Assembly: GCA_021613335.1 (NCBI GenBank)
Contig: JAJTWR010000136.1
Location: forward strand, 1,500,001 to 1,564,000
Direction of reading: 5' to 3'
Length of the DNA stretch: 64,000 nt
Source of the DNA: Whitmania pigra
Lineage: Eukaryota > Annelida > Clitellata > Hirudinida > Haemopidae
Position numbers and translations under genes: made by a program. The notes beneath the pieces were generated by a model. That model ran no database searches. It had not been told where the DNA came from and saw only the letters and a program-made list of their open reading frames with translations. Positions 33,138-44,130 of the stretch are shown here, in pieces (the first letter of the stretch is position 1; the number at the start of each line of letters is the position of its first letter).

Positions 33138-33360
33138 TTATTTTGCAACTGCGTGACAGTCCGTCTGGGTTGGACCTTTCAGTTCCTCGAATATCAGCTC
33201 GGCTACTGATTCTTCGATCTCATTCTGCGGTCGGAATTTCCTTCCAGATTTGAGCAGCGACTTGGCTTCGCGGGCCATGCTGGCCGCGGAGTTGTTGAGC
33301 ATCCACTGCGTTCTTATTTTGGAGAGCTTGTGCTCTTCCGCGATGGACCTTAGAGTGATA
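33138..33360 (-). CDS. Unknown exon-like coding fragment, about 73 codons
   Basis: This minus-strand stretch is markedly GC-richer than its surroundings and stays open to a TAA at 33138-33140. It follows a possible acceptor (CTCTAAG). It includes KIRTQWMLNNSAASMAREAK and IEESVAELIFEELKG. Composition and codon character look like genuine coding sequence. I do not recognise the family, and no upstream exon is evident. It lies within the inverted-repeat element at 31843-33600, so it may be a captured host exon or part of the element's own gene. Confidence 0.4.
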
Positions 33361-33668
33361 AAATAAAACGTTGTTTAATCAACAAACCAGTAGAAGCTCA
33401 ACAACACAATGGCGACTAGAGAACAAAAAGCTTAGAACTCTAAACATGCAACAAAGAAAACTATATATATCTCCACAGCATGACTAGGTCACAACTAGAG
33501 AACATTAACACAATAAAAACATAGCTGTCGCTATTCCAACATAGAGTAGCTCCCGCTATAGAGGTCAACCGATGACGGCGCTGGAGGTAGGCCTAGCCAT
33601 TTTCTGGTGTATTGGTTGACTTTCCTCTCCAGTTTCTCCCCCACTGACAACTCAATCTCCAGTGGTGG

Positions 33669-34450
33669 AGTTAACTAAAAAGTTATCAACTAATACTTTA
33701 ACTATTTTTTTTACAAGAAAAGTTTAACTAAATCAAAAAAGTATAGTTAATTAGTAGTTTAACTAATTTTTTTAGTTGTTTAATTAAAAAATTTTAGTTA
33801 CTAGTTTAGTTAAAATTATACTTCCTAAATAAATTTTTTTTCGATGGTTTGGATTTACTCAAAGGTTCCCATGCAGGAATTGCTGCTAGTAAAATGTTTG
33901 ACACAATATTTGCAGAATTCAAAATTTCTTCAAAAATTCAAAATGTTGTGACAGACAATGCAACTAATTTTTCCAAAGAATTTAGTTTGTTTAGAGGAGA
34001 TGCTTCACCAATTGAAATTTATGGGCAAGATACAATTGACGCAAATACAAATGATACAAAGGTTAATGTTGGCAATTGCCTGCAAGAAATTGATGGAGAC
34101 GACGATGATGACAATCACTCACTACATTTCGTTGCGAGCGTGGATGCTTTTGCAGCAAAAAATGATTAGTTGTAGCAGTAGTTCTATGATCAAGCAATGG
34201 GTAAAGTGCTATTATGGAATTCAGTAAGTAGGAGCCCAAAAGCAAATGACTCTGTGAAGGAGATTGCAGGTACATACTTTATCAAGCCAACTAGAACGAG
34301 ATGGTGTAGTGAATACTGTGCTGGACAGAGAGTTGTGGAAATCTGATTAGAGAAAGCGAATGCTTGTCAATCAGCTTTTGGAATTGCAATGACTGAATCT
34401 GACTTTTTGGCGGCATTTCTATTAATTATGAACCCAGTAATGACAGCCAT
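33669..34450 (+). pseudogene. hAT transposase remnant with subterminal repeats
   Basis: Starts near CAGTGGTGGAGTTAACT and continues through dense AGTTAACTAA-type repeats to about 33835. The plus strand then encodes a transposase piece, SSKIQNVVTDNATNFSKEFS near 33930, the KIxxVVTDNAxNxxKAF motif of hAT catalytic cores. An acidic segment with a run of Asp follows. Frame changes near 34160 and the lack of a right terminus mark it as truncated. Confidence 0.65.
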
Positions 34451-34599
34451 GATCAAAATTGAAATCATATCAATTTCAGTCTAGATGTTATCATGTCATA
34501 AATTTTGTCATAAGTTTTATTGTTTGAAGCGAAGTTCAGTGTCTGCACTCCACTCCTAGTCTTGCACGTCTTGTGTGTGATGATGCAAGTAGGACGAAG

Positions 34600-34745
34600 T
34601 TCAGTGTCCAACAATGGTTAACGGCCAGATCAGTCTTGGAAGGAGCACGAACTGGAACAACCACTTTGAGGTGCAACTTTGCAACGGTGCACCTCGATCG
34701 CTCTCACTCCCCTGATGGTTTGCTGGTAGAGATGTGAACTCATTA
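34600..34745. repeat. Repeat shared with 56828-56960
   Basis: CTTGGAAGGAGCACGAACTG then GAACAACCACTTTGAGG, and TCGATCGCTCTCACTCCC, recur as CTTGGAAGAAGCACAAACTG, GAACAACCACACTTTAA and TCGATCGCTTTCAATCCC near 56850. Origin unknown; probably a transposon fragment. Confidence 0.45.
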
Positions 34746-35878
34746 AGTGATCTAACTTCTTCATTTTACATTTTAATGCAATTTATGTTGCGGCCGATGA
34801 ACATAATTTTCAAAGTATAGTATGAAATTATAACGCTCAGTTTGCATCATGGAGTTTCGATATACAAAGGCCATCGATGAACTATAATAATTGAATTAAT
34901 TGAAGTAAGCAATGTTGCTTATAGTAGGGATTTTGTCGCTAGAGACTTCCACCTGACCCTGGCCACCTCGGAAAAAGTATTAGAGCAGGAACGTTATATG
35001 GTGGGGCAAGGGGGACGGCAACGTTTTTGTCTAAACGTTAAAAAAAAAAGGTTATCTCATTGTGATGTTCTATCGTTTTATTTGTTCGTAAAAACCAACA
35101 ACCGTTCCTTTTTATTTTCGAACTTCAACGCCGCCATATAAACAAAGATCCCCTATCGTTCTTGTCTGTCAATCTCTATATCGGTACAACATTACACTCA
35201 TGTTTTGCATAGGTTCGCTAGAAGCACAAAAATAGGTAATCTCAAGTGGTGCGAGTATTTGTCCCCTAGTAAAAGCTGACATTATGTTCCTGGTCTAGAG
35301 ACAAAAGTTAGGGGAGGATTCCGATGATAGTCGATACGTGACAGGAGTTTCTTTTTCTAATATTTACATAAGTCAGATGCCGAAACATACCACAAATCAG
35401 AGAGATCGTAACATAATGTGTCTCAGCCAACAAGGGGAGAAATGGGATCACAAATTACCTTAAATTTGTTTACATTAGTGGACGACCCCTAATTTGTAAG
35501 ATGCACAAATTCAAATTGTTATCAGTTTCAAATTTAAAATTGTAAAAACAATTTTCAAAGAGGGGTGTCAATTTGTTGACACTATTAGTTTTGGTCTTCC
35601 ATCTTTGGACAGTTGTTGACAATAGAGGGGGTCTAAAATTGTTGACGTAATTAGTGGCAAAGATTCCGAACCAAGACAGACTGCTAATTTCAAGCCGCTT
35701 AATTTTTTATCATCATCATCATCATGGTGAGGCTGTACCTTGGAATCGTGCAATTGGAACGTAAGGGTCCTAAGGTCAGTTGTGCAGACGAAATAAAAGC
35801 CTCGTTAAGAAATTTGCCCATTTAAAATTATCATAGGTTTAAAGATGTCGAGGGTTGGTGGTTTTTTAAATCCAGGAG

Positions 35879-37019
35879 ATGAAATATGTATTTATTTTTC
35901 GAAACACGTTGCAGCCGACGCTGTATTCCTATTTCAGAAGTTCGGCTTCTTGGAGAGTGAGAATAGGTAATAACGCTAACTTTTATCTTAATGTTTGTAA
36001 TGGTTTGTATGTTTGTGATTCAGCTCTAGCTCTGAAGAAAATAGATTATGATTACATTGTTGTAAATCTGGTTAAAGATGGTGGACAGCAGGTGAGTTTG
36101 GGTGCATGTGAGATTCTTTAGACCAAATGCATTTGTGCAGGACATTAGTTTCAGGAAAGTTACTTGCAAATAAATCCACTTGGTCAAGTGCCCACCTTAG
36201 TCATTGATGGTAAAACGCTCACACAGTCCGTCAGTTTCCTAGACTAAATTTTTTCAATCACTTACTGTTTTAATAACTAATCTGATTTTGTATAAATGGG
36301 TTTCATCTAGCTTCCTATAATAGAATATCTGGAAGATACAATACCAGAACATCCTATTCTTCCAAAAGACCCTTTAAAAAGATACCAAGTTTGTTCATTT
36401 TTAGTTATGATTGAAGTTCTACTCTGAATCAGAGGAATATGGTCTAAAAGCTGTGTTAAATTTTTAGGCTAGACAGTTAGCTGAAATAATAAATTCTGGT
36501 ATCCAGCCCATCCAAAACCTGTCAGTATTAAAAAGATTAGAGTCATTTACTGGGAATCCCAGTGACAAAGCTAAATGGTCAGAAAGCTGGATAACTAAAG
36601 GCCTTGAGGGTCAGTAGCCTCGTTAATATTGGTTTATTTAATGTAATCGTCCCTGTAATTGATCAATCATCTCAACCAATAGCATAGATTTGCTTATATC
36701 ATCCTTCATTTTTAAGCATTTGAGAGAACATTGCAACAGACCTCTGGTAAGTTTTGTGTTGGTGATGAAGTCACTCTTGCAGACATTTGCCTAGTTCCAC
36801 AGCTCTTCAATGCAAGAAGGTTTTAGCTTAAAATTATCATAAAAGCTTCATCTACACTTTGGCAAGATGAAAACTTGAAATTTTATTTTATAAAGAGCTG
36901 GAGTCAACTTGCTGCAATTCCCAAAAATTCTAGAAATAGAAGAAGAATGTAGTAAGTTGGAGTGTTTCAGAAAGGCTCATCCAGAAAATCAGCCAGATGC
37001 TTTTGATGGCTCTAAATGA
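35879..37019 (+). CDS. GSTZ1: Glutathione S-transferase zeta / maleylacetoacetate isomerase, 7 exons, 225 aa
   Basis: Exons 35879-35966, 36024-36091, 36155-36229, 36311-36388, 36468-36609, 36717-36819, 36896-37019 join in phase; stop TGA at 37017-37019. The enzyme isomerises maleylacetoacetate to fumarylacetoacetate with glutathione in Phe/Tyr breakdown. N-terminal thioredoxin-like domain: [20 protein letters not shown], then [20 protein letters not shown] with the cis-Pro. Helical domain: [35 protein letters not shown] and a C-terminal [12 protein letters not shown] typical of the zeta class. Length fits the family (216 in human). The zeta motif SSCSWRVRIAL has Ala23 in place of Cys. The start is the ATG giving 13 residues before the conserved Leu-Tyr-Ser; an acceptor-like TTGCAG inside the first exon leaves the true start open. 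Confidence 0.95.
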
Positions 37020-37943
37020 AAAATGGACACCTAAGAATTTATAAATAGTTACATCTTCAATTTGCTTAAATCATTTTAGTATACTCAGGAATTTCTATTC
37101 CTAATGATCTCTGACTATGTCTTGCTTGGTGCAAATTGCACCCCTACCACTATGTTCTAAACTGAGGGCTATCTGGTCGTAACTGGAAAATTAAGAAAGA
37201 AAAGGCTTCGGAGAGTGATTTGTTATTGGTATTGGTGGTGACCGAGATGCATGTTTGCAAACCCATGTCTAGAAAGGTGTTGGTCTGACTTATTCATATA
37301 TTAGCTAATTTAGGCGCTATGATTGGACAGATGCTTTCCGAAAGCAGGTTTTAACTTCATAAAACATTAATGACATTAATTTTTGACCCGCACTGTTTAC
37401 GAAAACTATGTAACAAGGCAGACCAGTGAGCCTCAAATTTGGTTACGATCTCCATATTTCAGGGAAGGCCAACTCCTCATTATATACATTAATTTAAGTC
37501 ATGGGTTATTTCTACGGTTGATTTATGTTTTCTGGCCTTATTTATATGGTTATTAAATTGATAAACAAAAACGCTAACAACTTTAGATACCCATGCCTAT
37601 AACTGTCACCCCTAAACCAACCATTCTAGTGAAAATAATAGAACACTATACCTAATTATGGTAAAAATCTAAAAGATGAAGCTTTTTGGAGGATTCATTT
37701 AACACTAAAATATTAAGTTAAATATTTTCACAGTATTTTATCTCATTAAACATCATCATTTAAAAAACTAGCCATTTCACATTAAAAAAAATTGTTTTGA
37801 AATACAGTAATCATTTTTATTGCAGCACAAATAAAGGGTCAAAACGTTTTTAATGCCCTTTGGCCTGCGTCACATTAGCTTCAATATTTTCTGCGAGCAG
37901 GTGAGGTCTCTTGGATGGGCGTCTTATGCCAGGCCTTCGACAA
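37020..37943. other. Downstream flank of GSTZ1, nothing recognised
   Basis: AT-rich, no sustained coding frame. The segment from about 37855 (GCCTGCGTCACATTAGC) to 38160 is slightly more GC-rich and was split by the SINE at 37953; it may be an old transposon piece. Confidence 0.4.
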
Positions 37944-37952
37944 GCCACTGCT

Positions 37953-38088
37953 TTTTTTTTTTTTTTTTATTAACGTCCATTGCATGTCTAGATGATTAGG
38001 ACGGTGCACCCGCAGCGGGGTTTGAACCCCGTGCTGACATAGTGAGGGGAGCAGCCTTAACCGTTAGGCCATGCGGGCGCACAAACGG
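37953..38088 (-). mobile_element. SINE family B with target duplication
   Basis: On the minus strand: GCGCCCGCATGGCCTAACGG, B box GGGGTTCAAACCCC, distal CACCGTCCTAATCATCTAGA, then GGACGTTAATAAAA and a poly-A tract (poly-T on the plus strand). The nonamer GCCACTGCT occurs on both sides (37944-37952 and 38089-38097), a clean target-site duplication. This defines the ends of the family. Confidence 0.85.
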
Positions 38089-38629
38089 GCCACTGCTGTT
38101 GGTTGGCCTTCAATTTTGTCGCCCTTCCTGACATGCAGAGCTCATTGGCACTGATAAATCGCCCCCCCCCCCCCAATTAATGTCAAATTTTTTATTAAAA
38201 TTAGCTAAAGCAATGGTCACCAAATTAATATTTTATTTCAGTCAGTCGTCGTTCTGGACATGGGTTTGTAAATATGCGACCGGGATGTTACGCACAAAAT
38301 AAAAGCGAAAGCCATCTACCGACGCCTGTTAATAATTAATGACTAGATGTTCTGCAACTTTTTTGAAAAAGCGAAATAAGCTGATATAAATAATTAATAC
38401 AGTATTTGTATTTGGTCGAAGAGGGAAATTCCATTGATAACTTTCAGAGTGGTGGAATGTATTTGTAAATTTAAAATAAATCCAGGAACATCACGCGTTC
38501 TTAAATAATAATAATAATAAAAATAGTTAATTTGTAAAGCGTCGTGTGATTAGCGTCGGAGGTGAGTCGTCAGATGACGCCTGAAGAGGTTGGGCTCTTA
38601 CAGTGATGGGTAGTTACTAACTATAAGTA

Positions 38630-41625
38630 CCGTATTTTCACCCATATTACACGAAAGTCCAAATCATCTCAGTTATACAACGGACTATAATCAAATAAAT
38701 AAATAACCATATTACACGAGTGTTATGTTCGATTTTACTTACCACGCACCCCCCCGCTGCTATGCGTGCTATAATCGTATTTGATTTCCGACCAACAAAA
38801 AATAAAAACATTTAAATGATAGCACAGACTGTTGGTTGTTTTTGTAAAAGCTTTAGACTATATTTTTAATTTTAAATAGTTTATAATTGATTGGGAGTTA
38901 GTGCATTGCATAAAGAACTTTCGATATATGCTTACAGAAGCATGTGACAAAACATTCACGCTAATCATTGCATTGTCCAGCTCTAGAATTTATGACGTCA
39001 ACTTGAATTTAACATAAATTAATTGATGGTAACTATAGGAAACTTGTAGGGTGTTGTACTATTTTATGAATTTTCATCATAATTTGTCAACTCTTTGTTA
39101 CTCATAATTACAATTGGAGCTAATGTTTTCAGTTTGTGTGACAATGTTTTTTTCAGCACTGGTGGTTCAGACAGCTTTGGTTGGTGCTGTTTAATATTTT
39201 AATAGTCAAACATCACATGCATGGACTTATTGTAGCAAATGTCTTCAATCTCTTAATGGTCTTGCTATAAAAACTCTTTGAACACTTCTCAAAAGCATGG
39301 AACAAAATAGATACAATCTTGGTAATAGCGTCAGTTATCAGTCTTTTGCAGTCTTTATTGGAAAACAAAATGGAAGTCTTAGCCCATTCTCTTGGAACTC
39401 ATTATGAAGATTCAAATTGGTAATTGTAATGAATTACCACCACTGCTTTGGCTTTTTCTGATGATGAGTCACTTGATTTTCTACATTGCTATAAGAGAAA
39501 ATCATAAAACCCATTAGATGGTATAAATTATATGCAGCTTTTGGCCACACTTTTATGTTATAGTTGATGCGCTGTTTGAACCTCAACAATGTCATACCTT
39601 CACAGTGAAGCTGTGTCCCAGAGCATGGTACAAATGCATAACTTCAGTATTTGCTTCAAGAATTGATCTCAATTTATTTAAAAAAAACCTTGTTTCTTTC
39701 AATGCAATTATAAAGGTTATTGTACATGAGCTGCATTTCATGCTCAGATCAATGATCCATTTATGGTTCTTGAAAGGGAGACTAACCTTGAAATCTCATG
39801 AAATTTCATGTTATAATTGATGTTTGGACCTCAACAATGCTATACTTTCCATTGAAGCTGTGTTTCACAGCATGATGCATCTGATTTACTTCATCATCTA
39901 CTCCAAGAATTGATCAAAAATATTAAAAAATGTCTCTTAAGATTTGTACATTTAAAATATGTGATTTTCATATTTAGGGAGTTATGGGACACATAGACTT
40001 GTTAAGCGGACTCTTTGCAGCGTGGAATTGGTTAACGAGTTCGTTACCGTCCTTTGAAGTATTGCTTCCCTTTTATCTTACAAATTATTATGCGTAAACA
40101 ATATGCATTCCAAAGTAGGAAGTTGATGCAAATCTTAAGATAAAAATAGTTTCGAGGAAGAATTGAAGAGAGAACGCAATATCGAAGCGACTCGTGACCA
40201 ATTTTGGTCAATTGCAGCGAGCTCATGAATCGTTAACCATTTCTTTGAAGTTTTTAAACAATTTATTAACAGACATTCAAAAAATTAATCATAAGAGCAA
40301 TAATTATTCCTCATCATCAGCTAAGCCTTCAAATCCGTCAAAAGTCGAACAGTCTTCATATTCATTTTCGGTTCTTGCCGGATCGCAGGCTAGTTCAAAG
40401 TCCGGGTGGTCACTTTACTCCTTTCCTGTAGACTTAATGCCAGCATTTCTAAAGCCACTCAGAATCAAATCAGGAGACACTTTGTCCCGTGCTCGTGCAA
40501 CCCACGTGCATATCTCGGAATACAAGACCTTCCTGTCTCATCCAGACGGTGTGTGAGTGTATGTGCCATTCTGCATCCATTCCTCCCTCTCAGATCTGTC
40601 AATTTCTCAACGATTTGTAGTTGCAGTTTGGATGATAGACCACCCAGGATGATTGCAATGTGACATCCGCTTAAGTTGAGTATCTTCTTAACTGACTCCT
40701 CTTTATGAGCGATCATTGCATCAACCGCGAGCTCTTTGAAAAGAATCCCTTCTTTTGAGAACATTTCTGAATCCAGAGCTTCATGCTGACAATTTTTCAC
40801 ATTGTCTCTTGAAAATCATTATTAGTTTTGACTTGGTGCCAGCCGCAGAGCATCCAAGTATGATTGTGAAACATGTCCGTTTGTAACCACTTGTTGTTAT
40901 TGCCACAGTTCTGGCGCCATATGCTTTCACTAGCGGGAATGTCAAAAGCTATCTCTTTCCAAGACCCATAGCTTTAGTCTGATGACTCTAACTTTGGCCA
41001 TTTCGCATTTTGGCCAAGGCATGCACGTTTTCTCAGGTTCAGTTTCTCAAGCAATCATTCCGTCTTTCTCCATTCGCGAACCGACACTTCGTTAACGTTG
41101 TTGAGTTCAAACTCCCGAGCAGCTGCTCTGTTACCTTTGTCTTTTGCTCTAGAAATGACTTGAAGCTTGTAGGCAACAGTGTACGAGTTATGTTTATCAG
41201 CCACTTTCTTAACGACGTCGATATTTCAATCTATTTATTTATTTGATTATAGTCCGTTGCATGACTAAGATGATTTTGACTTATATTTCAATCAAGAGCA
41301 CTTCTGTCTATATATCACTGTATTTATCACTTCAAGCATCGGCCGCTCAGCCAACGAGAGATTTTTTTACAACTTTTATATTTGATTGTTTTATATATTA
41401 CAAACTGTTTCAAATTAATATTTTAATATATATAATTTTAATTTTGATGTTAAATTGTTTTAGCCAAAAGAAAAAAAGGAGTCTATTGGTGCGTGTTATA
41501 ATCGTTTGCGTGTTTTATAAGTGATTTTTTTACATAAATTGGAAAAATTGCGTGTTATATTCGTCCGCGTGTTAAATTCGTCTGCGTGTTAAATTCGTCT
41601 GCGTGTTTATTTTGTGAAAATACGG
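38630..41625 (-). mobile_element. Pogo/Tigger-like DNA transposon nested inside a hAT
   Basis: Ends CCGTATTTTCACCCATATTA (left) and, at the right end in reverse complement, CCGTATTTTCACAAAATAAA are inverted repeats directly abutting TA on each side (38628-38629, 41626-41627), the pogo/mariner target. The length is 2996 bp. Subterminal CGTGTTAAATTCGTCTG motifs repeat at the right end. The transposase gene lies on the minus strand at about 40300-41235. A shorter relative lies at 22545-23641. Confidence 0.85.
40300..41235 (-). pseudogene. Pogo-like transposase, degenerate
   Basis: The minus strand starts with a helix-turn-helix of the Psq/CENP-B type: SYTVAYKLQVISRAKDKGNR, AAAREFELN and VSVREWRKTE, followed by an in-frame TGA near 41055. 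Downstream, in another frame, lies a C-terminal segment WVARARDKVSPDLILSGFRN plus AGIKSTGKE, matching the end of Tigger/pogo DDE transposases (helix before the SFRKCGI motif). The intervening catalytic region (part at 40465-40800) has frameshifts. Not functional. Confidence 0.7.
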
Positions 41626-42070
41626 TAACTACTTTAAAGTAGTTAGGAAGTAGTTAATAACTACTCTTAAAAAAGTAGTTAAAAAATAGTAAATAAAAAA
41701 AATTTAAAATAAAATGAAGAAAAATAATTTTTTTCCAATTTCACAATTTGGTACATCAATTTATAAGCATAGTTTCTTCTTTGATTAATTTGGACAATAA
41801 AATTTTGTTGAAAATGTTACATTAGTGTAAATAAATATGTTAACAATTATGTCTTGTTCAATTGTCCAGAAAATTAATTTTATCAAATGTAAACGGAAAA
41901 GTAGTTAAGGAGTAGTTACTAACTACTTATTTAAAAAGTAGTTAAAAATAGTTACTAACTACTTTATAAGTAGTTAAAGCCCATCACTGGGCTCTTAGGA
42001 GGTGAGGAAGTCCGTTCCAGAGAGTAGCGTAGGAGAGGCATACGAGAAGCCTCTATTGGCTGGTTGATGA

Positions 42071-42622
42071 CAGAGGCATAGCTAGGATATTTTCGCCCGC
42101 GGACTGAGTGAATCATGTAATATAGTTTTTATAAATTTGCTTCTTTAAATACAGTGTTTTATTGAAATTAATAATAATTAATAAATTGTAATAGAAAAAT
42201 TATGATTGAACGAGGAGGGGGGCACCAATCTTATAGTTCCTATATGTCCCCGTGTGAGAATATCCTGGCTACGCCCGTAACTGTTCTGCATCACTTCTGG
42301 TTTAGGCATCATTGTTTTAGCTCTCCGATAATTTGTCTGGCAGCCTTAAAACACTGCTAATCCAGTCTTTCATAGATAATTTTAACAGCTTCTGATCGTG
42401 CGTTCCAACGTGTTTCAGATTCCCGCTTTTCTGGGATGGGCTTTTTTAAACTCGTCCACAGTGGATGGCAGAGACGTATGATTTAGCCGCTGCAGTGGTC
42501 TTATGACCGATTTATTACCCTTGTTCAGTTATTATAATATAACGTCGGCCTCATTTTGGCGCCAGGGTGCAGGGGCGACTGGAGACATATGCAACCCCGC
42601 CCCCTCCCTAGCTATGCCTCTG
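42071..42622. mobile_element. Non-autonomous hAT element, 8-bp target duplication
   Basis: Ends CAGAGGCATAGCTAGGATAT and, at the right end in reverse complement, CAGAGGCATAGCTAGGGAGG. The octamer GTTGATGA flanks both ends (42063-42070 and 42623-42630). The interior is non-coding. It interrupts the minus-strand LINE at 38505-42850. Confidence 0.88.
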
Positions 42623-42904
42623 GTTGATGAAGATGAATGGTGGAAGATGAACGAAGACCAGGTGTTTGGCGGCTGTCTAAGAGGTAATAAAGATAAGGTG
42701 GGTTTGATGTCACTAAAGTGTGATGTCATGAGGGCGATTTTGAAGGTGATACGACTGTGAATAAGCAACCAGTGCTTTAGGCAGTCCGTACTACTTGAGA
42801 AGAACAAGCTTGACAAGCTTGTTTTGGACACGTTATAAGGAATATATTAAAGAGACAAATGTACCATAAAAAGGGGAATTGCAATAATCTAGATGAGAGA
42901 GAAC

Positions 42905-44130
42905 GTACTCTTCCTACCGGATGACTTGAAATTGGCCAAAGTGATTCAACTGCATAAATCTGGTGATTTAAACAAGATCTGCAATTATAGACCTATTTCA
43001 ATTCTGGCATATTTTTCTAAAATTTTCGAAATGGGCATACGTATATCGTCGAGTTAAAGTTTCATCAAGGTTTAGTCTTCTTAATAACAAACTTTTTCGG
43101 ATTTCGAAAAAACCTCTCAACTATATGCCTCTCCTGTTATTTTATTCCAGAATCGCCGACGCTCTGGAGCGGGGTGAGTTCACCATTGGTGTGTTTCTTG
43201 ATCTTTCAAAGGCATTTAACACCTTTAATCATCAGATACTATTGTCGATGATGTATTTGCCTCTGGCAAAAATCTTAATGAATTAATTATTAACATCAAT
43301 AGGGTGTTGGCAAATGTTGACATATGATTTCGAGCCAATAAGTCTTTAAATATCGAAAAGACAAATTTCAAGTTGTTTGTTCAAAAAACAAGAATAGAAG
43401 TTAAAGTATTCAGCCTAGCATTAGCGACTTGCAGATTAAACATGTTGCCTCGGCATTATTATCGATGATAAAATAAGCTGGTCATATCAATTATGTTGCC
43501 TCCAAAATTTCAAAAAACTTTGGTGTCATATCAAAGATCAGTTGGTTTGTTGATAGGAACATTCTTATTATGTTATACTAATCACTAATCTAACCCTAAC
43601 TCATTTATTCTATATAGCCTGGACATCTAACTATCTCTCTAAACTTGTCCCTTTACTCACTCTCCAAAAAATAATAATCCGTATTATGTGTCGTCTCCAT
43701 CCACGTGCTCATACAAATGATTTCTTTATTTCAAATGGATTTCTGAATATTAATCAGATCAATAAATTTCATTCTTGAACATAACTTGCTGCTTTCGTCC
43801 TTTAATAATATGTTTTCCAAATCTTCAGATATACACTCTTATAATCTTAGATCATCCAGCCTATTCAGATCTAAATTTTCCCATACCATGTTCTCCATAT
43901 GCTGTAAAGGTCCATTCTTATTTTCTTCTCTACCATCATCCCCATTTGTACCTGAATCAAAGTTATCATAAATTCACTCACTTGGTAGAATAAAATCGTT
44001 GACCTCACCAGGAAACATGTTATTCCACCGCCAGAAATGCCTCTGCATCAGCAGCGACCTCATATGCCGGACATGAAACAACTCCAGCTACAGAACTCGA
44101 GGTCCAGCGACCAAGGCGGGCATTAAATCT
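42905..44130 (+). pseudogene. Non-LTR retrotransposon reverse transcriptase, degenerate
   Basis: Plus-strand fragments in changing frames: LAKVIQLHKSGDLNKICNYR then PISILAYFSKIFE (the KVIPLxKxGD ... NYRPISLL block), GVFLDLSKAFNTFNHQILL near 43190 (the FLDLSKAFDTVDH block), and a thumb/C-terminal part LVPLLTLQKIIIRIMCRL near 43645. These are classic jockey/CR1/L2-clade motifs. The catalytic YxDD region is not intact. It runs opposite to the LINE remnant immediately to its left. Confidence 0.75.

Larger units (their letters stand above)
31843..33600. mobile_element. Inverted-repeat element of about 1.75 kb
   Basis: ACACCAGAAAATCGCTAGGC and CTACCTCCAGCG at the left are matched in reverse complement at 33570-33600 (ACACCAGAAAATGGCTAGGC, CTACCTCCAGCG). 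Similarity continues inward for another 30 bp or so with mismatches. The interior contains a later SINE (32151-32326), the GCGCCAACTT-ended repeat, and a GC-rich coding-like fragment at 33138-33360. The hAT at 30825-31841 inserted right at its left end. Superfamily unknown. Confidence 0.55.
38601..41989. mobile_element. Non-autonomous hAT element (outer), 8-bp target duplication
   Basis: Terminal repeats CAGTGATGGGTAGTTACTAA and, at the right end in reverse complement, CAGTGATGGGCTTTAACTAC. The octamer GGCTCTTA flanks both ends (38593-38600 and 41990-41997). Only about 390 bp belong to this element; the rest is the pogo element inserted 29 bp from its left end. GTAGTTAACTAC-like subterminal repeats place it in the same family as 13494-14667. 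Confidence 0.9.
38505..42850 (-). pseudogene. L2/CR1-like LINE 3' region, split by two DNA-transposon insertions
   Basis: On the minus strand, starting from the right, the remnant resembles the C-terminal part of L2/CR1 reverse transcriptase proteins: KHWLLIHSRITFKIALMT near 42760 and RGFSYASPTLLSGTDFL near 42030. Then come short remains of the end of the protein and the tail GACGCTAATCACACGACGCT plus TTACAAATTA ending in ATT repeats at 38505. The body is present as 42623-42850, 41990-42070 and 38505-38600. The gaps are exactly the two hAT insertions at 42071-42622 and 38601-41989. It is dead but explains the shared SINE tail. Confidence 0.65.

Noticed and set aside
40194..41246. Plus-strand ORFs in the pogo element
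   Set aside because: The homology to pogo transposase is on the minus strand in this interval; the plus frames are its shadows.
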